Shown here in pieces: positions 7,687 through 16,949 of a stretch of 64,000 nucleotides of DNA. A program made the position numbers and the translations under genes. This DNA is from Proteobacteria bacterium 005FR1 (GTDB taxonomy: Bacteria; Pseudomonadota; Gammaproteobacteria; Pseudomonadales; Cellvibrionaceae). Numbering within the stretch: position 1 is the stretch's first letter; each line of letters opens with the position of its first letter. The notes under the pieces are model-generated. The model saw only the letters and a program-made list of their open reading frames with translations. It did not search any database and was not told the origin of the DNA. The stretch is from positions 862,977-926,976 of the forward strand of contig WACF01000001.1 of NCBI GenBank assembly GCA_026192395.1, in the 5' to 3' direction.

Positions 7687-9063
7687 ATGAATCGGGCTCG
7701 AACTCCACTGACACTTTTCCTGTTGTTGTCCATGCCTCTGGTGTTGCTCGCCTGCGGTAGCACGGCGGAGCTTCCAGTAGAAGCGGGAATCGGCCCAGAC
7801 CCCGCTCTGCCTGAGCCGAATCCGCCCTGGCTTCCCACGGTCAACATTGCCCCGGCAGTCGGGTGGCCCGAAGGCAGAACGCCGCAGGCGCCACCGGATA
7901 CGAAGGTGATCGCCTTCGCCGATGATCTCGAACATCCTCGCTGGTTGTACGTTTTGCCCAACGGCGATGTACTCGTGGCCGAAACCGCCGCTCCCCCGAA
8001 ACCCGATCAGGGCTTCAGCCTCCGCGGCTGGATAATGGAACAAGTGATGGAAAACGCCGGTGCGGCGGTGCCGAGCGCCGATCGCATCACCTTGTTGCGC
8101 GATGTTGACGGTGACGGTGTTGCCGATGAGCGCCACGCCTTTCTGGAGAACCTGAACTCACCTTTCGGCATGGTGCTGGTGGAAGGCGATCTTTACGTCG
8201 CCAACACGGACGAACTGCTGCGCTTCAACTATCGCGACGGCCAGACCCGCATCGGCCAGCCCGGCCAGCGCATCGTCGAACTTCCAGCAGGCCCGAACAA
8301 TTACCACTGGACCAAGAATGTGGTGGCCAGCCCTGACGGCAGCAAACTCTACGTCTCGGTGGGTTCGAACAGCAACGTTGGGGAGCAGGGTCTCGAAAGC
8401 GAGATCGGTCGCGCCGCCATCTGGGAGGTAGACCGACAGACCGGCAAACATCGCATCTACGCGCAGGGCCTGCGCAATCCGGTCGGCATGGCCTGGGTCT
8501 CCTACGACGACCGGCTCTGGACGGCAGTGAATGAACGCGACGAGCTTGGCGGCGATCTGGTACCCGACTACATGACCGCCGTCGAGGATGGCGGCTTTTA
8601 TGGTTGGCCCTTCAGCTACTACGGCCAGCACGTGGATGAACGAGTCGAGCCGCAAGCACCGGAACTGGTGGAGCGTGCCATCAAGCCCGATTACGCGCTC
8701 GGCCCCCACACCGCCTCGCTCGGACTGACTTACAGCGACAACAAGGATTCACTGCAGCACTTCGGTCGCGGTATGTTCGTCGGTCAGCACGGCTCATGGA
8801 ATCGCAACCCGCGCAGCGGCTATAAGGTGATCTTCGTTCCCTTTCTCGAGGGCCGGCCGAACGGCATGCCCAAGGACGTTCTCACCGGCTTCCTTAACGA
8901 GGATGGCGAAGCCATGGGCCGTCCGGTCGGCGTGGTTTTCGACACCGATGGCGACCTGCTCGTGGCGGACGATGTGGGCAACACCGTCTGGCGGGTACGG
9001 GGCACCGATAACCAGGGCATGCCGATTTCGGCGAATCAGATCTGGCGCGTGGCGGCCAGGTGA
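7687..9063 (+). CDS. Sorbosone dehydrogenase / PQQ sugar dehydrogenase-like lipoprotein
   Basis: 458 residues with a lipoprotein signal (LPLVLLAC, lipid-attached C23), so probably periplasmic and membrane-tethered. The rest is a six-bladed beta-propeller of the soluble glucose dehydrogenase / L-sorbosone dehydrogenase group: DLEHPRWLYVLPNGDVLVAE near the start, GLRNPVGMAW, WPFSYYGQ, QHGSWNRNP and GDLLVADDVGNTVWRV near the end. Known relatives oxidise aldoses or sorbosone with PQQ. No PQQ synthesis genes are nearby. Its stop codon is the first unit of a tandem TGAGATG repeat (9061-9109). Confidence 0.85.
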   Translation: MNRARTPLTLFLLLSMPLVLLACGSTAELPVEAGIGPDPALPEPNPPWLPTVNIAPAVGWPEGRTPQAPPDTKVIAFADDLEHPRWLYVLPNGDVLVAETAAPPKPDQGFSLRGWIMEQVMENAGAAVPSADRITLLRDVDGDGVADERHAFLENLNSPFGMVLVEGDLYVANTDELLRFNYRDGQTRIGQPGQRIVELPAGPNNYHWTKNVVASPDGSKLYVSVGSNSNVGEQGLESEIGRAAIWEVDRQTGKHRIYAQGLRNPVGMAWVSYDDRLWTAVNERDELGGDLVPDYMTAVEDGGFYGWPFSYYGQHVDERVEPQAPELVERAIKPDYALGPHTASLGLTYSDNKDSLQHFGRGMFVGQHGSWNRNPRSGYKVIFVPFLEGRPNGMPKDVLTGFLNEDGEAMGRPVGVVFDTDGDLLVADDVGNTVWRVRGTDNQGMPISANQIWRVAAR

Positions 9064-9109
9064 GATGTGAGGTGTGAGATGTGAGATGTGAGATGTGAGA
9101 TGTGAGGCA
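9061..9109 (+). repeat. Tandem heptamer TGAGATG, seven units
   Basis: Seven consecutive 7-base units, five of them exactly TGAGATG, starting at the TGA stop of the preceding gene. The same heptamer appears in degenerate form at 17982-18007 and, on the opposite strand, at 25561-25606. Confidence 0.9.
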
Positions 9110-9215
9110 GGATGAACGTCTCTGTAAAGTAAAAGCACATCAAGTAGTCTCTTTCATCCCACGCACCTGACGCCGGCAGCTATACACCGGAATACATCTT
9201 GCACCGCTCCCGGCG

Positions 9216-10715
9216 ATGAACCACGCCTCATCGATACTTCTCCTCGCCGCCATCGCGATGACGATGGTGTCCTGCAGTCATGAGCGCTTTGCTCCACGCG
9301 CGCCATCCATTCTCGACGTCCCCGCAAATTATGTCGGCAAAACCGTCGACGATGTTTCAGACTGGCGCAGCTGCCAGGATCTCGGATTGCCGAAATTGAC
9401 CGCTCTACTGACGCAGATGAGCGAAGAGAATTTTCAGTTGCGCGAGGCAATGGCGAGAATCGATGCGGCGCAGGCCGTTGCCGAACAGACCGGCGCCGCA
9501 CGATGGCCGCGCCTGCAGGCGAGCGCTGAAGCCAGTCGCAGCGACACGGGAAGCACAGGACCTGGCCGAAGAATTCCGGGACAGCGTTTGCCCGGAGGCA
9601 GTAGCGCTGGTGCAGGCGTTGGCACAGACGAAGGTTCAGCAGACAACCAGTATCAGGCGGCCCTATCCGCCAGCTACGAGCTTGATCTGTGGAATCGTCT
9701 GGCAAGCCGCTATGAAGCGGCGGTCTTCGACGCGGCGGCGAGTCGCTATAGCTGGGACAGCCTGCGCATCAGCCTGGGCGCAAGCCTGGCGGAAGTATGG
9801 GCCAATCTGATTGCACAGCGATCTTTGTTGCGCGTCTATGCACAACAGTTGGACGTGTCGCGCGATTACGTGGAGCTGACCGAACTGCGATACGGGATGG
9901 GCAGCGGTTCGGCACTGGACGTCACTCAACAGCGACAACAGCTGGAGTCGCTGCAGGGCGAAGTGGCGCAGGCCCGCGGGCGCCGCGAGGCGCTGTCCGC
10001 CCAGCTGAATACACTGCTGGGAGAGATTCCGGGTGGCGAGCTCTACCCGGCGATTGCCGACTTGCCGTCGCTGCCGGAATTGCCCACGCAAGGCGTTCCC
10101 CTTGAACTGCTCGAGCAGCGTCCCGATGTGCGCGCCGCTTTCCTGCGATTGCAGGCCGCGGATGCGCGTAGTGCAGCCGCCGTCGCGGACCGCCTGCCGG
10201 GCCTGCAACTGAGCGGCAATGTATTTTCCTTCGCCCGTCAGACCAGCGAGCTCTTCGACACACTGTTCTGGGACATCGCCGCCAGCCTCTCGACCGTCAT
10301 TTTCGACGCCGGCCAGCTGGCCGCTGCCGTGGATGCCGCCGAGTCCCGCGCCGAAGCGCAGCTCTACGTCTATGCGCAAACTTTGCTCACGGCACTTGAG
10401 GACGTGAAAAGCGCATTGGCGCTGAGCCGCGCTCAGGCAGACCTGATTGCCAGTCTGGAAGCACAGCAGGAAGAAGCGCAACGCGCTCTCAGCCTGGCCC
10501 GCACTGCCTATGTGCAGGGCGCCTCCGACTATCTTCGCGTCCTCACCACCTTGCAATCACTTCAGCAGCTGCAGCGCGGGCTGATCCAGGCTCGGCAACA
10601 ACAGTTTGCTTACGGGATTCAGCTCTGTCGCTCCCTCGGTTTCGGTCCCGGCCTGAAACTCGTCAAGCGCGGCGAACATAAGTCGGTCAGCGAAACAGCG
10701 GAGCGTGAGCAATGA
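9216..10715 (+). CDS. Outer-membrane efflux lipoprotein, TolC/NodT family
   Basis: 499 residues; lipobox MVSC with C20. Two repeats of outer membrane efflux protein domain (about 60-250 and 275-470) rich in Ala/Gln coiled-coil helices, with YELDLWNRLASRYEAA typical of NodT-type factors. It forms the outer membrane duct for the RND pump encoded next. ATG overlaps (ATGA at 10712) with the periplasmic adaptor gene, so translation is coupled. A sigma-54-like CGGAATACATCTTGCA (9188-9203) ends only 12 bases before the ATG, too close for a normal leader. A Gly/Ser-rich segment about residues 110-145 is unusual. Confidence 0.92.
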   Translation: MNHASSILLLAAIAMTMVSCSHERFAPRAPSILDVPANYVGKTVDDVSDWRSCQDLGLPKLTALLTQMSEENFQLREAMARIDAAQAVAEQTGAARWPRLQASAEASRSDTGSTGPGRRIPGQRLPGGSSAGAGVGTDEGSADNQYQAALSASYELDLWNRLASRYEAAVFDAAASRYSWDSLRISLGASLAEVWANLIAQRSLLRVYAQQLDVSRDYVELTELRYGMGSGSALDVTQQRQQLESLQGEVAQARGRREALSAQLNTLLGEIPGGELYPAIADLPSLPELPTQGVPLELLEQRPDVRAAFLRLQAADARSAAAVADRLPGLQLSGNVFSFARQTSELFDTLFWDIAASLSTVIFDAGQLAAAVDAAESRAEAQLYVYAQTLLTALEDVKSALALSRAQADLIASLEAQQEEAQRALSLARTAYVQGASDYLRVLTTLQSLQQLQRGLIQARQQQFAYGIQLCRSLGFGPGLKLVKRGEHKSVSETAEREQ

Positions 10716-11998
10716 ATACCGGGCGCGACAAGAAGCAAACGCGCCGGCGACTGCTGCTCATCGGCTTGCCGGTTGCTGTGCTGCTGATCGGGGTTGGCAT
10801 CGCGACCTGGCTCGTTCTGTCAAAGCCCGCACCGGAGAAACAGGCATCTGCCAGCCAGGCGATCATGGTGGAAACGGTCGAGGTACATAAAGCGGTACAC
10901 GAGCTGGTGCTGAACACGCAGGGCACTGTACGGGCGGTAAATGAAATGATTGTTCTGCCTCAGGTCAGCGGCAAGATTGTGGAAATCAATCCCGACCTGG
11001 TTGCCGGCGGACGCGTGCAGGAAGGCGAGTTGCTTTACCGCATCGACCCGGAAGACTACCAGGTGGAACTCCAGCGAAGCGAAGCAGCATTGGCAGAAGC
11101 CCAGGCGCAGCTGGCACTGGAGCGCGGCCGGCGCGAAGTGGCGAAGAAGGAGTGGGAGCTGCTCGGCGAGTCCCTGGACCAGGATCAGAAAGCCCCGGCT
11201 CTCGCCCTCCGCGAACCCCAGCTGCGCCAGGCGGAAGCGGCCGTCTCCTCCGCGGAGGCCGCCGTTGCCCGGGCGCAGCTGCAACTGGACCGTACCCGGG
11301 TGACAGCGCCCTTTGACGCCGCGGTGGCCAGCGAGGATGTCGCGCTGGGTCAAACTGTCGGTCCTCAAGCGCAAACCGCGCGCCTGGTCGGAATGGACCT
11401 GCTCCACGTGCAGACGGCAGTGCCGACGCAGTTTCTGCCCCTGCTTGAATTCGGCGCAAACGGCTCGCGGGCCGAGGTCATTTTCGATCCCGGCCAGGCC
11501 AGCGCCAGCTATTGGGGCCGGGTGGTGAAACTGCTTCCGCAACTGGCCCGGCAAAGCCGGATGGCGCAGGTGCTGGTTGAGTTGGAAAATCCGTTCGAGC
11601 AGCACATGCGCGAAGGAGGTATCAGCAAGGCCGACACTCCGGCAGATAGTGGGGCAAACAGTCCGGCCAACCACGAAGCCAATCGCCTGCCCTTACTTAT
11701 CGACAGCTTCGTGGAGGTCAACATCCGCGCTGCGGAGAATGTGGCGGCGGTGGAGTTGCCGCGCGAATATCTGCGCCCCGGCGACCGCGTCTGGGTCATG
11801 GCGAATGGGAAGCTGGACATCCGCGAGGTGGAGGTACTGTGGGAAGAAGCGGAATCGGTTCTGATCGAGACCGGACTCCAGGACGGAGAGCAGGTGGTGA
11901 CTACCGCGATCGCCAACCCGGTCGAAGGTATCGAGCTGACTACTGAAACCAGCGACCGATCCGCCGATGGCGACAAAGAGGCGGATCGTGACAGATAA
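10712..11998 (+). CDS. RND efflux periplasmic adaptor (HlyD/MFP family)
   Basis: 428 residues with one N-terminal membrane segment (about 12-34), a beta-barrel and lipoyl half motifs flanking a long alpha-hairpin (about 115-195, Glu/Ala/Gln-rich), then C-terminal beta domains ending in an acidic, Asp/Glu-rich tail. It bridges the inner-membrane RND pump and the outer-membrane channel. It overlaps the channel gene by four bases and the pump gene by 32 bases. Substrate cannot be told; the insertion around residues 305-325 (DTPADSGANSPANHEAN) is low-complexity. Confidence 0.92.
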   Translation: MNTGRDKKQTRRRLLLIGLPVAVLLIGVGIATWLVLSKPAPEKQASASQAIMVETVEVHKAVHELVLNTQGTVRAVNEMIVLPQVSGKIVEINPDLVAGGRVQEGELLYRIDPEDYQVELQRSEAALAEAQAQLALERGRREVAKKEWELLGESLDQDQKAPALALREPQLRQAEAAVSSAEAAVARAQLQLDRTRVTAPFDAAVASEDVALGQTVGPQAQTARLVGMDLLHVQTAVPTQFLPLLEFGANGSRAEVIFDPGQASASYWGRVVKLLPQLARQSRMAQVLVELENPFEQHMREGGISKADTPADSGANSPANHEANRLPLLIDSFVEVNIRAAENVAAVELPREYLRPGDRVWVMANGKLDIREVEVLWEEAESVLIETGLQDGEQVVTTAIANPVEGIELTTETSDRSADGDKEADRDR

Positions 11999-14900
11999 GC
12001 ACAAGCGCGCACGCAAGGACTCCGAGTCCATCCGCCGCGGCCCCATCGCCTGGATGGCGGCCAATCGGGTTGCAGCCAATCTGTTGATGATGCTGTTTCT
12101 GATCGGCGGGCTTCTGCTGGCGCGGAGCGTTCAGCAGGAAGTTTTCCCCAATGTTCAAATGGACATCGTCACGGTCTCAATGGCTTACCCGGGCGCCAGC
12201 CCCAGCGAAGTGGAACAGGGAATCGTGCTCGCGGTGGAGGAAGCCATTCGGGGCATCGAAGGAGTCAAGGAGGTGCGGGCCACGGCTAGTGAAGGGATCG
12301 CAATGGTCAGCGCCGAGCTCTTCATCGACGCCGAACCCAGTCAAGTTCTCGACGATATCAAGAGCGCGGTTGACCGGATCACCTCATTCCCGGAGGACGC
12401 CGAAGAGCCGATCATTTCACTGGCCAACACCCAGGTGGAAGTACTTTCACTGATCGTTCACGGGGACGTGGACCGCCAGCGCCTCGATACCACCGCTGAA
12501 GAAATACGCAGCGCCCTGCTCCGCCAGCCGTCGATTACCCGCGTGGACATTCAGGGTCTGCCGCCACCGGAAATCAGCATCGAAGTCAGTCAGGAAAATT
12601 CCCGCCGTTACGGTCTGACGCTGCAGCAGATCGCCAATCTGGTCGCCGGCGCGTCGCTGGATCTGCCTTCCGGTGAGCTGGAAACGGAGAGTGGCGAGCT
12701 GTTGTTGCGTGTCACTGAACGTCGTGAGGTCGGCGAGCAATTCGAGGACATCGCGATAATCGCTCAGGACGACGGCAGCATCGTGCGCCTCGGCGACATC
12801 GCCACTGTGGTGGACGGCTTCCGTGACGAAGACCGCGAGGGGTATTTCAACGGCGAGCCAGCCGCGCGCATCCGTGTGTTCCGGGTTGGCGATCAAACGC
12901 CGAGGGACGTGGCGGACGCGGTCACGCAGGTCGTCGAGCAACAGCGTGCACGTTTGCCCGACAGCGTCGGACTCGCCGTGATCAACGACATGTCCAAGGT
13001 TTACAGCGATCGCATTGGCCTGCTAATGAAGAACGGGCAGCTGGGCGTGATACTCGTGCTGCTGATTCTCGGCGCTTTCCTGCATCCCCGCCTGGCCTTC
13101 TGGGTAACGCTCGGAATCCCCATTTCCTTTCTCGGCGCGTTTCTGTTCTTGCCCGCGATGGATGTGTCCATCAACATGATTTCGCTGTTCGCGTTTTTGC
13201 TGGTGCTCGGCATCGTGGTGGACGATGCGATCGTCGTGGGGGAATCCACGTTCTATCAGCGGCGTCGCGGATTGCGGCCCTACGCTGCCTCTGTGGAGGG
13301 CACCCGGGAAGTGGTGCAGCCAGTCATCTTCGCGGTGCTGACCACGATGCTGGCCTTCATGCCCTTGCTTTTCGTGCCCGGCCTCATGGGCAAATTCTTC
13401 AGCAATATCCCGTTGATCGTGCTGCCGATCCTGACGGTATCGCTGATCGAGTCGATGTTTATCCTGCCCGCCCACCTCAGTCACGTACCGCACAAGGTCG
13501 AAGAGAAACATAATCGGTGGAGCGGCTGGTTCACCCGTCGCCAACAAGCGTTTTCCAATTGGGTCGAAGATCAGGTGGAGCATCGTTTCACACCGATGGC
13601 CGCAGGGCTGATGCGCTGGCGCTATCTGACGCTGGCCTCCGCCTTCGCCGTTCTGCTCGGCACCGCCGGGCTGGTCCTGGGCGGTCGCCTTGCCTTTCAC
13701 TTCATGCCCGATATCGAAGGCGATCTGGTCACCGCCACTGTCGAACTCCCCTTTGGTGCGCCCATCAGCGACACCCGCGCCGCGGTCGAGCAACTTTCCA
13801 CCGCCGCCCGCGAGGCGGGCAACGAGCTCACTGATCCCGAGGGGGGAATTATTACCGGCATCTACGCGGAAGTCGGTGTGTCGGGTCAGGGCAGTGAATT
13901 CATGGGGGGTGGCGCACGAAACGGGAGTCATCTGGCCTATGTCCAGGTCATTCTGCGTCCGGCGGCGGAGCGGGAAATCGGCGCAGCGACGTTCACCCGC
14001 CGCTGGCGAGAGCTCGCTGGCACCATCTACGGGGCGGAGCGACTGAGCTTCAGCTACAGTACCGGGCCCGCCGCGGGCGCGGCGGTGGCTCTTGAGCTGG
14101 CCCACGAGGATCGTGACGTGCTGCGGGCGGCTGCAGAAGATCTTGCAGCGCAAATGGATCGCTATGCGGGTGTGCAGGACATCGACGACGGCTTCCAGGA
14201 AGGCAAACCACAGCTGGACATCACCCTGAAGCCGGGAGCTCGGATACTGGGCATCACGGAAAGAGAACTTGCGACCCAGTTGCGTGCGGCCTACTTCGGT
14301 GCGGAAGCGCGTCGGCAGCAGCGTGGTCGGGAGGAGTTGCGGATCTATGTGCGCCGACCCGAAAACGAACGGGACTCGGCCTATTACGTGGATCGCTTCA
14401 TCGTGCTTACCCCGGAAGGCGGGGAGATTCCTCTTGAACAAGCCGCGTTCGTCGAGCGCGGTCGCTCTTTCACCAACATCGAACGTGAGCAGGGTCGGCG
14501 GGTGGTGGACGTGACCGCCGATGTAGACGAACGAGTCACCAGCGGTGGCGAGGTTACTGGCGCGCTGGAGCGCGAGGTCATGCCGCAGTTACTGCAGCGC
14601 TACGCCGGCCTCGATTACGAACTGTCCGGCGAGCAGCAGGAACGCAACGAGTCCATGGACGCACTGATCCGCGGTATGTCCCTGGCGATTCTGGCCATGT
14701 ATGCCTTGATGGCAGTGGCCTTTCGCAGCTATATCCAGCCGCTGATCATCGTCCTCTCGGTTCCCTTCGGATTTGTCGGCGCAGTCTGGGGCCATATCCT
14801 TCTGGGATTTTCCCTGAACATCATCAGCATGTTCGGTCTGGTCGCGCTCACCGGCGTGGTCGTGAATGACTCGCTGGTACTGATCAGTGCAATCAACCGC

Positions 14901-15182
14901 ATCCGCGCTCAGGGGGAAAGCACTTACGATGCGGTCATCGCCGGCGCAAAACGCCGTTTCCGCCCGGTGCTGCTCACCTCCCTGACCACTTTCTTTGGCC
15001 TGGCACCGATGATTTTCGAAACTTCGATTCAGGCCCGCTTCCTGATCCCCATGGCGATCAGTCTCGGCTTTGGCGTACTCTTCGTAACGGTGATCGCGCT
15101 GGTACTCGTGCCTTGTGCCTACCTGGTGGTGGATGACATAAAGGCGCTTTTCAGTCGCCGGTCGGCAGTCGCCAGTCGATAG
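11967..15182 (+). CDS. RND multidrug efflux pump inner-membrane subunit (AcrB-like)
   Basis: 1071 residues, the size of the AcrB/HAE1 group: a first membrane helix, a large periplasmic domain, a six-helix bundle with proton-relay aspartates D419-D420 in GIVVDDAIVVGE, a second periplasmic domain and a final helix bundle (about 890-1055). The substrate class is probably hydrophobic compounds rather than metals, since the relay has the drug-type DD pair. ATG at 11967 is used; an in-frame GTG at 11988 has a better ribosome site (AAAGAGGCGG) and may be the true start. The last residues (SRRSAVASR) are encoded inside an intergenic-type microrepeat, so the C-terminus seems to have been altered by repeat growth. 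Confidence 0.93.
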   Translation: MATKRRIVTDKHKRARKDSESIRRGPIAWMAANRVAANLLMMLFLIGGLLLARSVQQEVFPNVQMDIVTVSMAYPGASPSEVEQGIVLAVEEAIRGIEGVKEVRATASEGIAMVSAELFIDAEPSQVLDDIKSAVDRITSFPEDAEEPIISLANTQVEVLSLIVHGDVDRQRLDTTAEEIRSALLRQPSITRVDIQGLPPPEISIEVSQENSRRYGLTLQQIANLVAGASLDLPSGELETESGELLLRVTERREVGEQFEDIAIIAQDDGSIVRLGDIATVVDGFRDEDREGYFNGEPAARIRVFRVGDQTPRDVADAVTQVVEQQRARLPDSVGLAVINDMSKVYSDRIGLLMKNGQLGVILVLLILGAFLHPRLAFWVTLGIPISFLGAFLFLPAMDVSINMISLFAFLLVLGIVVDDAIVVGESTFYQRRRGLRPYAASVEGTREVVQPVIFAVLTTMLAFMPLLFVPGLMGKFFSNIPLIVLPILTVSLIESMFILPAHLSHVPHKVEEKHNRWSGWFTRRQQAFSNWVEDQVEHRFTPMAAGLMRWRYLTLASAFAVLLGTAGLVLGGRLAFHFMPDIEGDLVTATVELPFGAPISDTRAAVEQLSTAAREAGNELTDPEGGIITGIYAEVGVSGQGSEFMGGGARNGSHLAYVQVILRPAAEREIGAATFTRRWRELAGTIYGAERLSFSYSTGPAAGAAVALELAHEDRDVLRAAAEDLAAQMDRYAGVQDIDDGFQEGKPQLDITLKPGARILGITERELATQLRAAYFGAEARRQQRGREELRIYVRRPENERDSAYYVDRFIVLTPEGGEIPLEQAAFVERGRSFTNIEREQGRRVVDVTADVDERVTSGGEVTGALEREVMPQLLQRYAGLDYELSGEQQERNESMDALIRGMSLAILAMYALMAVAFRSYIQPLIIVLSVPFGFVGAVWGHILLGFSLNIISMFGLVALTGVVVNDSLVLISAINRIRAQGESTYDAVIAGAKRRFRPVLLTSLTTFFGLAPMIFETSIQARFLIPMAISLGFGVLFVTVIALVLVPCAYLVVDDIKALFSRRSAVASR

Positions 15183-15262
15183 TCGACAGTCACCTGAAGA
15201 GCCCCCGAGCCGCACCGCGTTTGCTAGAGAAGCAGCAGACTGGACGCTGGAGACTGTTTCCA
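15160..15262. repeat. Degenerate CAGTCGCC / GACTGGAGACT microrepeats
   Basis: CAGTCGCCAGTCGATAGTCG around the pump stop codon and GACTGGACGCTGGAGACTG at about 15238-15257. Same family as at 7552 and 49405. Confidence 0.6.
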
Positions 15263-15293
15263 TTGTAAATCCTTCCCCTTGCCCCATCCTTTT

Positions 15294-15305
15294 GTAAGTT
15301 ATGCA
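15294..15305. promoter_or_regulatory. Candidate upstream activator site (shared 12-mer)
   Basis: GTAAGTTATGCA within the imperfect palindrome TTGTAA-GTT-ATGCAA, about 120 bases before the sigma-54 element at 15426. One base differs from the copy at 3387-3398. Distance fits an enhancer-binding-protein site. Confidence 0.3.
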
Positions 15306-15425
15306 AGAATTTCTAACGCCGAAATCAGTGAACGAGGGGCAGTTGGGCCGCGCATTGGCGCGCAGAAGAACGGAATTGTGAAAAAGTACGCCAACCAGAG
15401 CATTTTTTCCCCTCTTCCTCTGCGG

Positions 15426-15441
15426 TGGCACAGGCGTTGCA
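15426..15441 (+). promoter_or_regulatory. Sigma-54 (-24/-12) promoter candidate
   Basis: TGGCACAGGCGTTGCA matches the RpoN consensus at both boxes (TGGCAC, TTGCA, GG-N10-GC). Predicted start near 15452, about 34 bases before the ATG of the small gene at 15486. Confidence 0.75.
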
Positions 15442-15485
15442 CTAGACGTCGCTCCCTTGTAAGCAATGTTTAACAGGTTTGTCCC

Positions 15486-15656
15486 ATGGTCACTAAAAAC
15501 GAAATGGTCGCTATCCTTGCCGCTCTTACCACTGATCTCGACAAAGCCAGCCGCCGAGCTGACGAGGATGTTCGCAAAAGTGAGCAGGAAGTGAACGACG
15601 ACACCACCTACTTTGAGCCGAAGACCAACTATTCCGAGCACCGCCACGCCGGTTAA
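15486..15656 (+). CDS. Small hydrophilic acidic protein (56 aa)
   Basis: ATG at 15486, stop TAA at 15654-15656, ACAGG nine bases before the ATG. The product is polar, with heptad-like charge (LDKASRRADEDVRKSEQEV) predicting a short amphipathic helix, and a Tyr/His-rich tail (TYFEPKTNYSEHRHAG). No family is recognised. The best support is the near-perfect sigma-54 promoter 45 bases upstream. It resembles the other small stress-type genes in size and setting. Confidence 0.5.
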   Translation: MVTKNEMVAILAALTTDLDKASRRADEDVRKSEQEVNDDTTYFEPKTNYSEHRHAG

Positions 15657-15864
15657 TCTCCTGAGCTCCACGCTCCCGCCGTTTGTCCTGACTCAGCCTT
15701 TACGATAACTCGCGGTTTGTGTGCGCAAGCCGCGGGCGTAGGCCTCCGGATTTTCGATCGACGAGCCCGCACGTCGATACGCCGCATCCGGGCGATTACT
15801 CGCAGACCGAATGCAGCGTCGGCTAGATGACCAGTCGCCAGTGCTCTCATTGCCTTACAGTGGC

Positions 15865-16140
15865 TTACGCTTGCGCTGCCCTGTTTTCGTCTCGTCCTCT
15901 GGTTTGTCTCTCTGGCAGAACCCAACGCCCAAACATGTCGCGCTCGCAGAGGTTCTTGACCGTTTCCCAGGCAACCCGGTTAGCCGTGACCTGACGGCTG
16001 TCGTCCGTATCGAAGCGATCCTGTGCATAGCGACTGGATTCCCACGCCTCGTTGTACGCGTCGCGATAGATTTCCTGTGCTGCCTGAGAAAGATTCTGTT
16101 GGACTCCTTTTGGCAACTGCGCCGTGCTGTCGTAGGGCAT
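15865..16140 (-). CDS. ChaB family protein
   Basis: 91 residues. The pattern LPKGVQQNLSQAAQEIYRDAYNEAW followed by ANRVAWETVK is the ChaB domain (residues about 8-70); E. coli ChaB is 76 aa and is named as a regulator of the ChaA cation antiporter, though its exact role is unclear. The C-terminal 20 residues are a polar, Arg-rich extension. GAGCAGGAGC lies before the ATG at 16140. A sigma-54 element 171 bases upstream (16311-16326) points at it. Confidence 0.88.
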   Translation of the reverse strand: MPYDSTAQLPKGVQQNLSQAAQEIYRDAYNEAWESSRYAQDRFDTDDSRQVTANRVAWETVKNLCERDMFGRWVLPERQTRGRDENRAAQA

Positions 16141-16310
16141 ACCTTTGCTCCTGCTCTTCTTAATCCATTAAATAAAGCCAAGTTCATCCGAAGCACCTGA
16201 GTTCGTTTCAGAACAGCGGTCGTTCGGAAAACGTCAATCGGTAAGGGAATGACGGAACGGCGCGAATGCGCCAGCCCGGTCGGTCCTGGGTACCGGACAG
16301 GCGGGGTGCA

Positions 16311-16326
16311 GGCAAGCAGCATGCCA
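16311..16326 (-). promoter_or_regulatory. Sigma-54 (-24/-12) promoter candidate
   Basis: Minus-strand TGGCATGCTGCTTGCC, TGGCA-N6-TTGC with GG-N10-GC. Predicted start near 16300, leader about 160 bases to the ChaB gene. Confidence 0.65.
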
Positions 16327-16949
16327 CGGCTCGGATCGAGCTTGTCCGCCAGCAAAACATAGCACCGGTAAACCCAGAAACATTTTTACTTTCGCAGCTG
16401 TGTACAGGCTTTCACGGGTAAATCTCCTGCCCCGATCCCTCTTCCTGATACGACGCTGTCAATCGACACGCACGTGCAAGAGCTTGTAATAATTTCAGCT
16501 CGTGGCTGGATGTTTACAGCTTTGGCGAAGTCTAGGCGATCACATTCGCGAGCGAATCGTGGTACAGACCCCACCCAGCATTCTCTTCGAAAGCTGGTGC
16601 AATTCCTGCTTCCACGCTGAGTCAGAACGGTGGCCTCGGCAATTGCAGAGAAAACCGTTCTAGAGAAAGCAATCGGAACTCCGCTTTTTTGGCCCTTCGC
16701 AAAAGACGGCCTCTGCAGTGGCAGAACGTCATGCCAGCGCCCTGTTGCCTGGTTTTGTGAAGTGACCACAGGATGTAATCGGCATGCAGGGATGTATGCA
16801 CAGGATGTATCTGGTTTCAGGGACGTAACTGCCACTAAGGCGGAGTTCCAATTGCTTTCTCGACCATGCTTTCTCGACCGGGCTCCGGGGTATTGCTCTT
16901 CAGCAATGGTCACGGACGCTTCAGTGTCACCATCGCGGATAGCGGAACT
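16327..16949. other. Long intergenic region before sdhB
   Basis: No gene is supported; the open frames here are not like any family. Structure seen: three imperfect repeats of ACAGGATGTAT type between about 16768 and 16812, and a 13-base direct repeat GCTTTCTCGACC at 16854 and 16868. These could be regulator sites for the downstream gene or for the leftward ChaB gene. Confidence 0.4.

Larger units (their letters stand above)
15183..15485. other. Regulatory intergenic region
   Basis: Contains the microrepeats, the candidate activator site (15294-15305) and the sigma-54 element (15426-15441). No gene is supported in it. Confidence 0.5.

Noticed and set aside
9061-9109. Possible CRISPR-like array
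   Set aside because: Units are 7 bases in direct tandem with no spacers.
13023-14441. 472-codon minus-strand frame within the RND pump gene
   Set aside because: Composition artefact of high-GC coding DNA; His/Gln/Arg-rich product without a family, opposite a well supported pump.
16386-16913. 175-codon minus-strand frame in the intergenic region before sdhB
   Set aside because: No ribosome site, no hydrophobic or domain pattern, many Cys/Ser/Arg scattered as in random translation.
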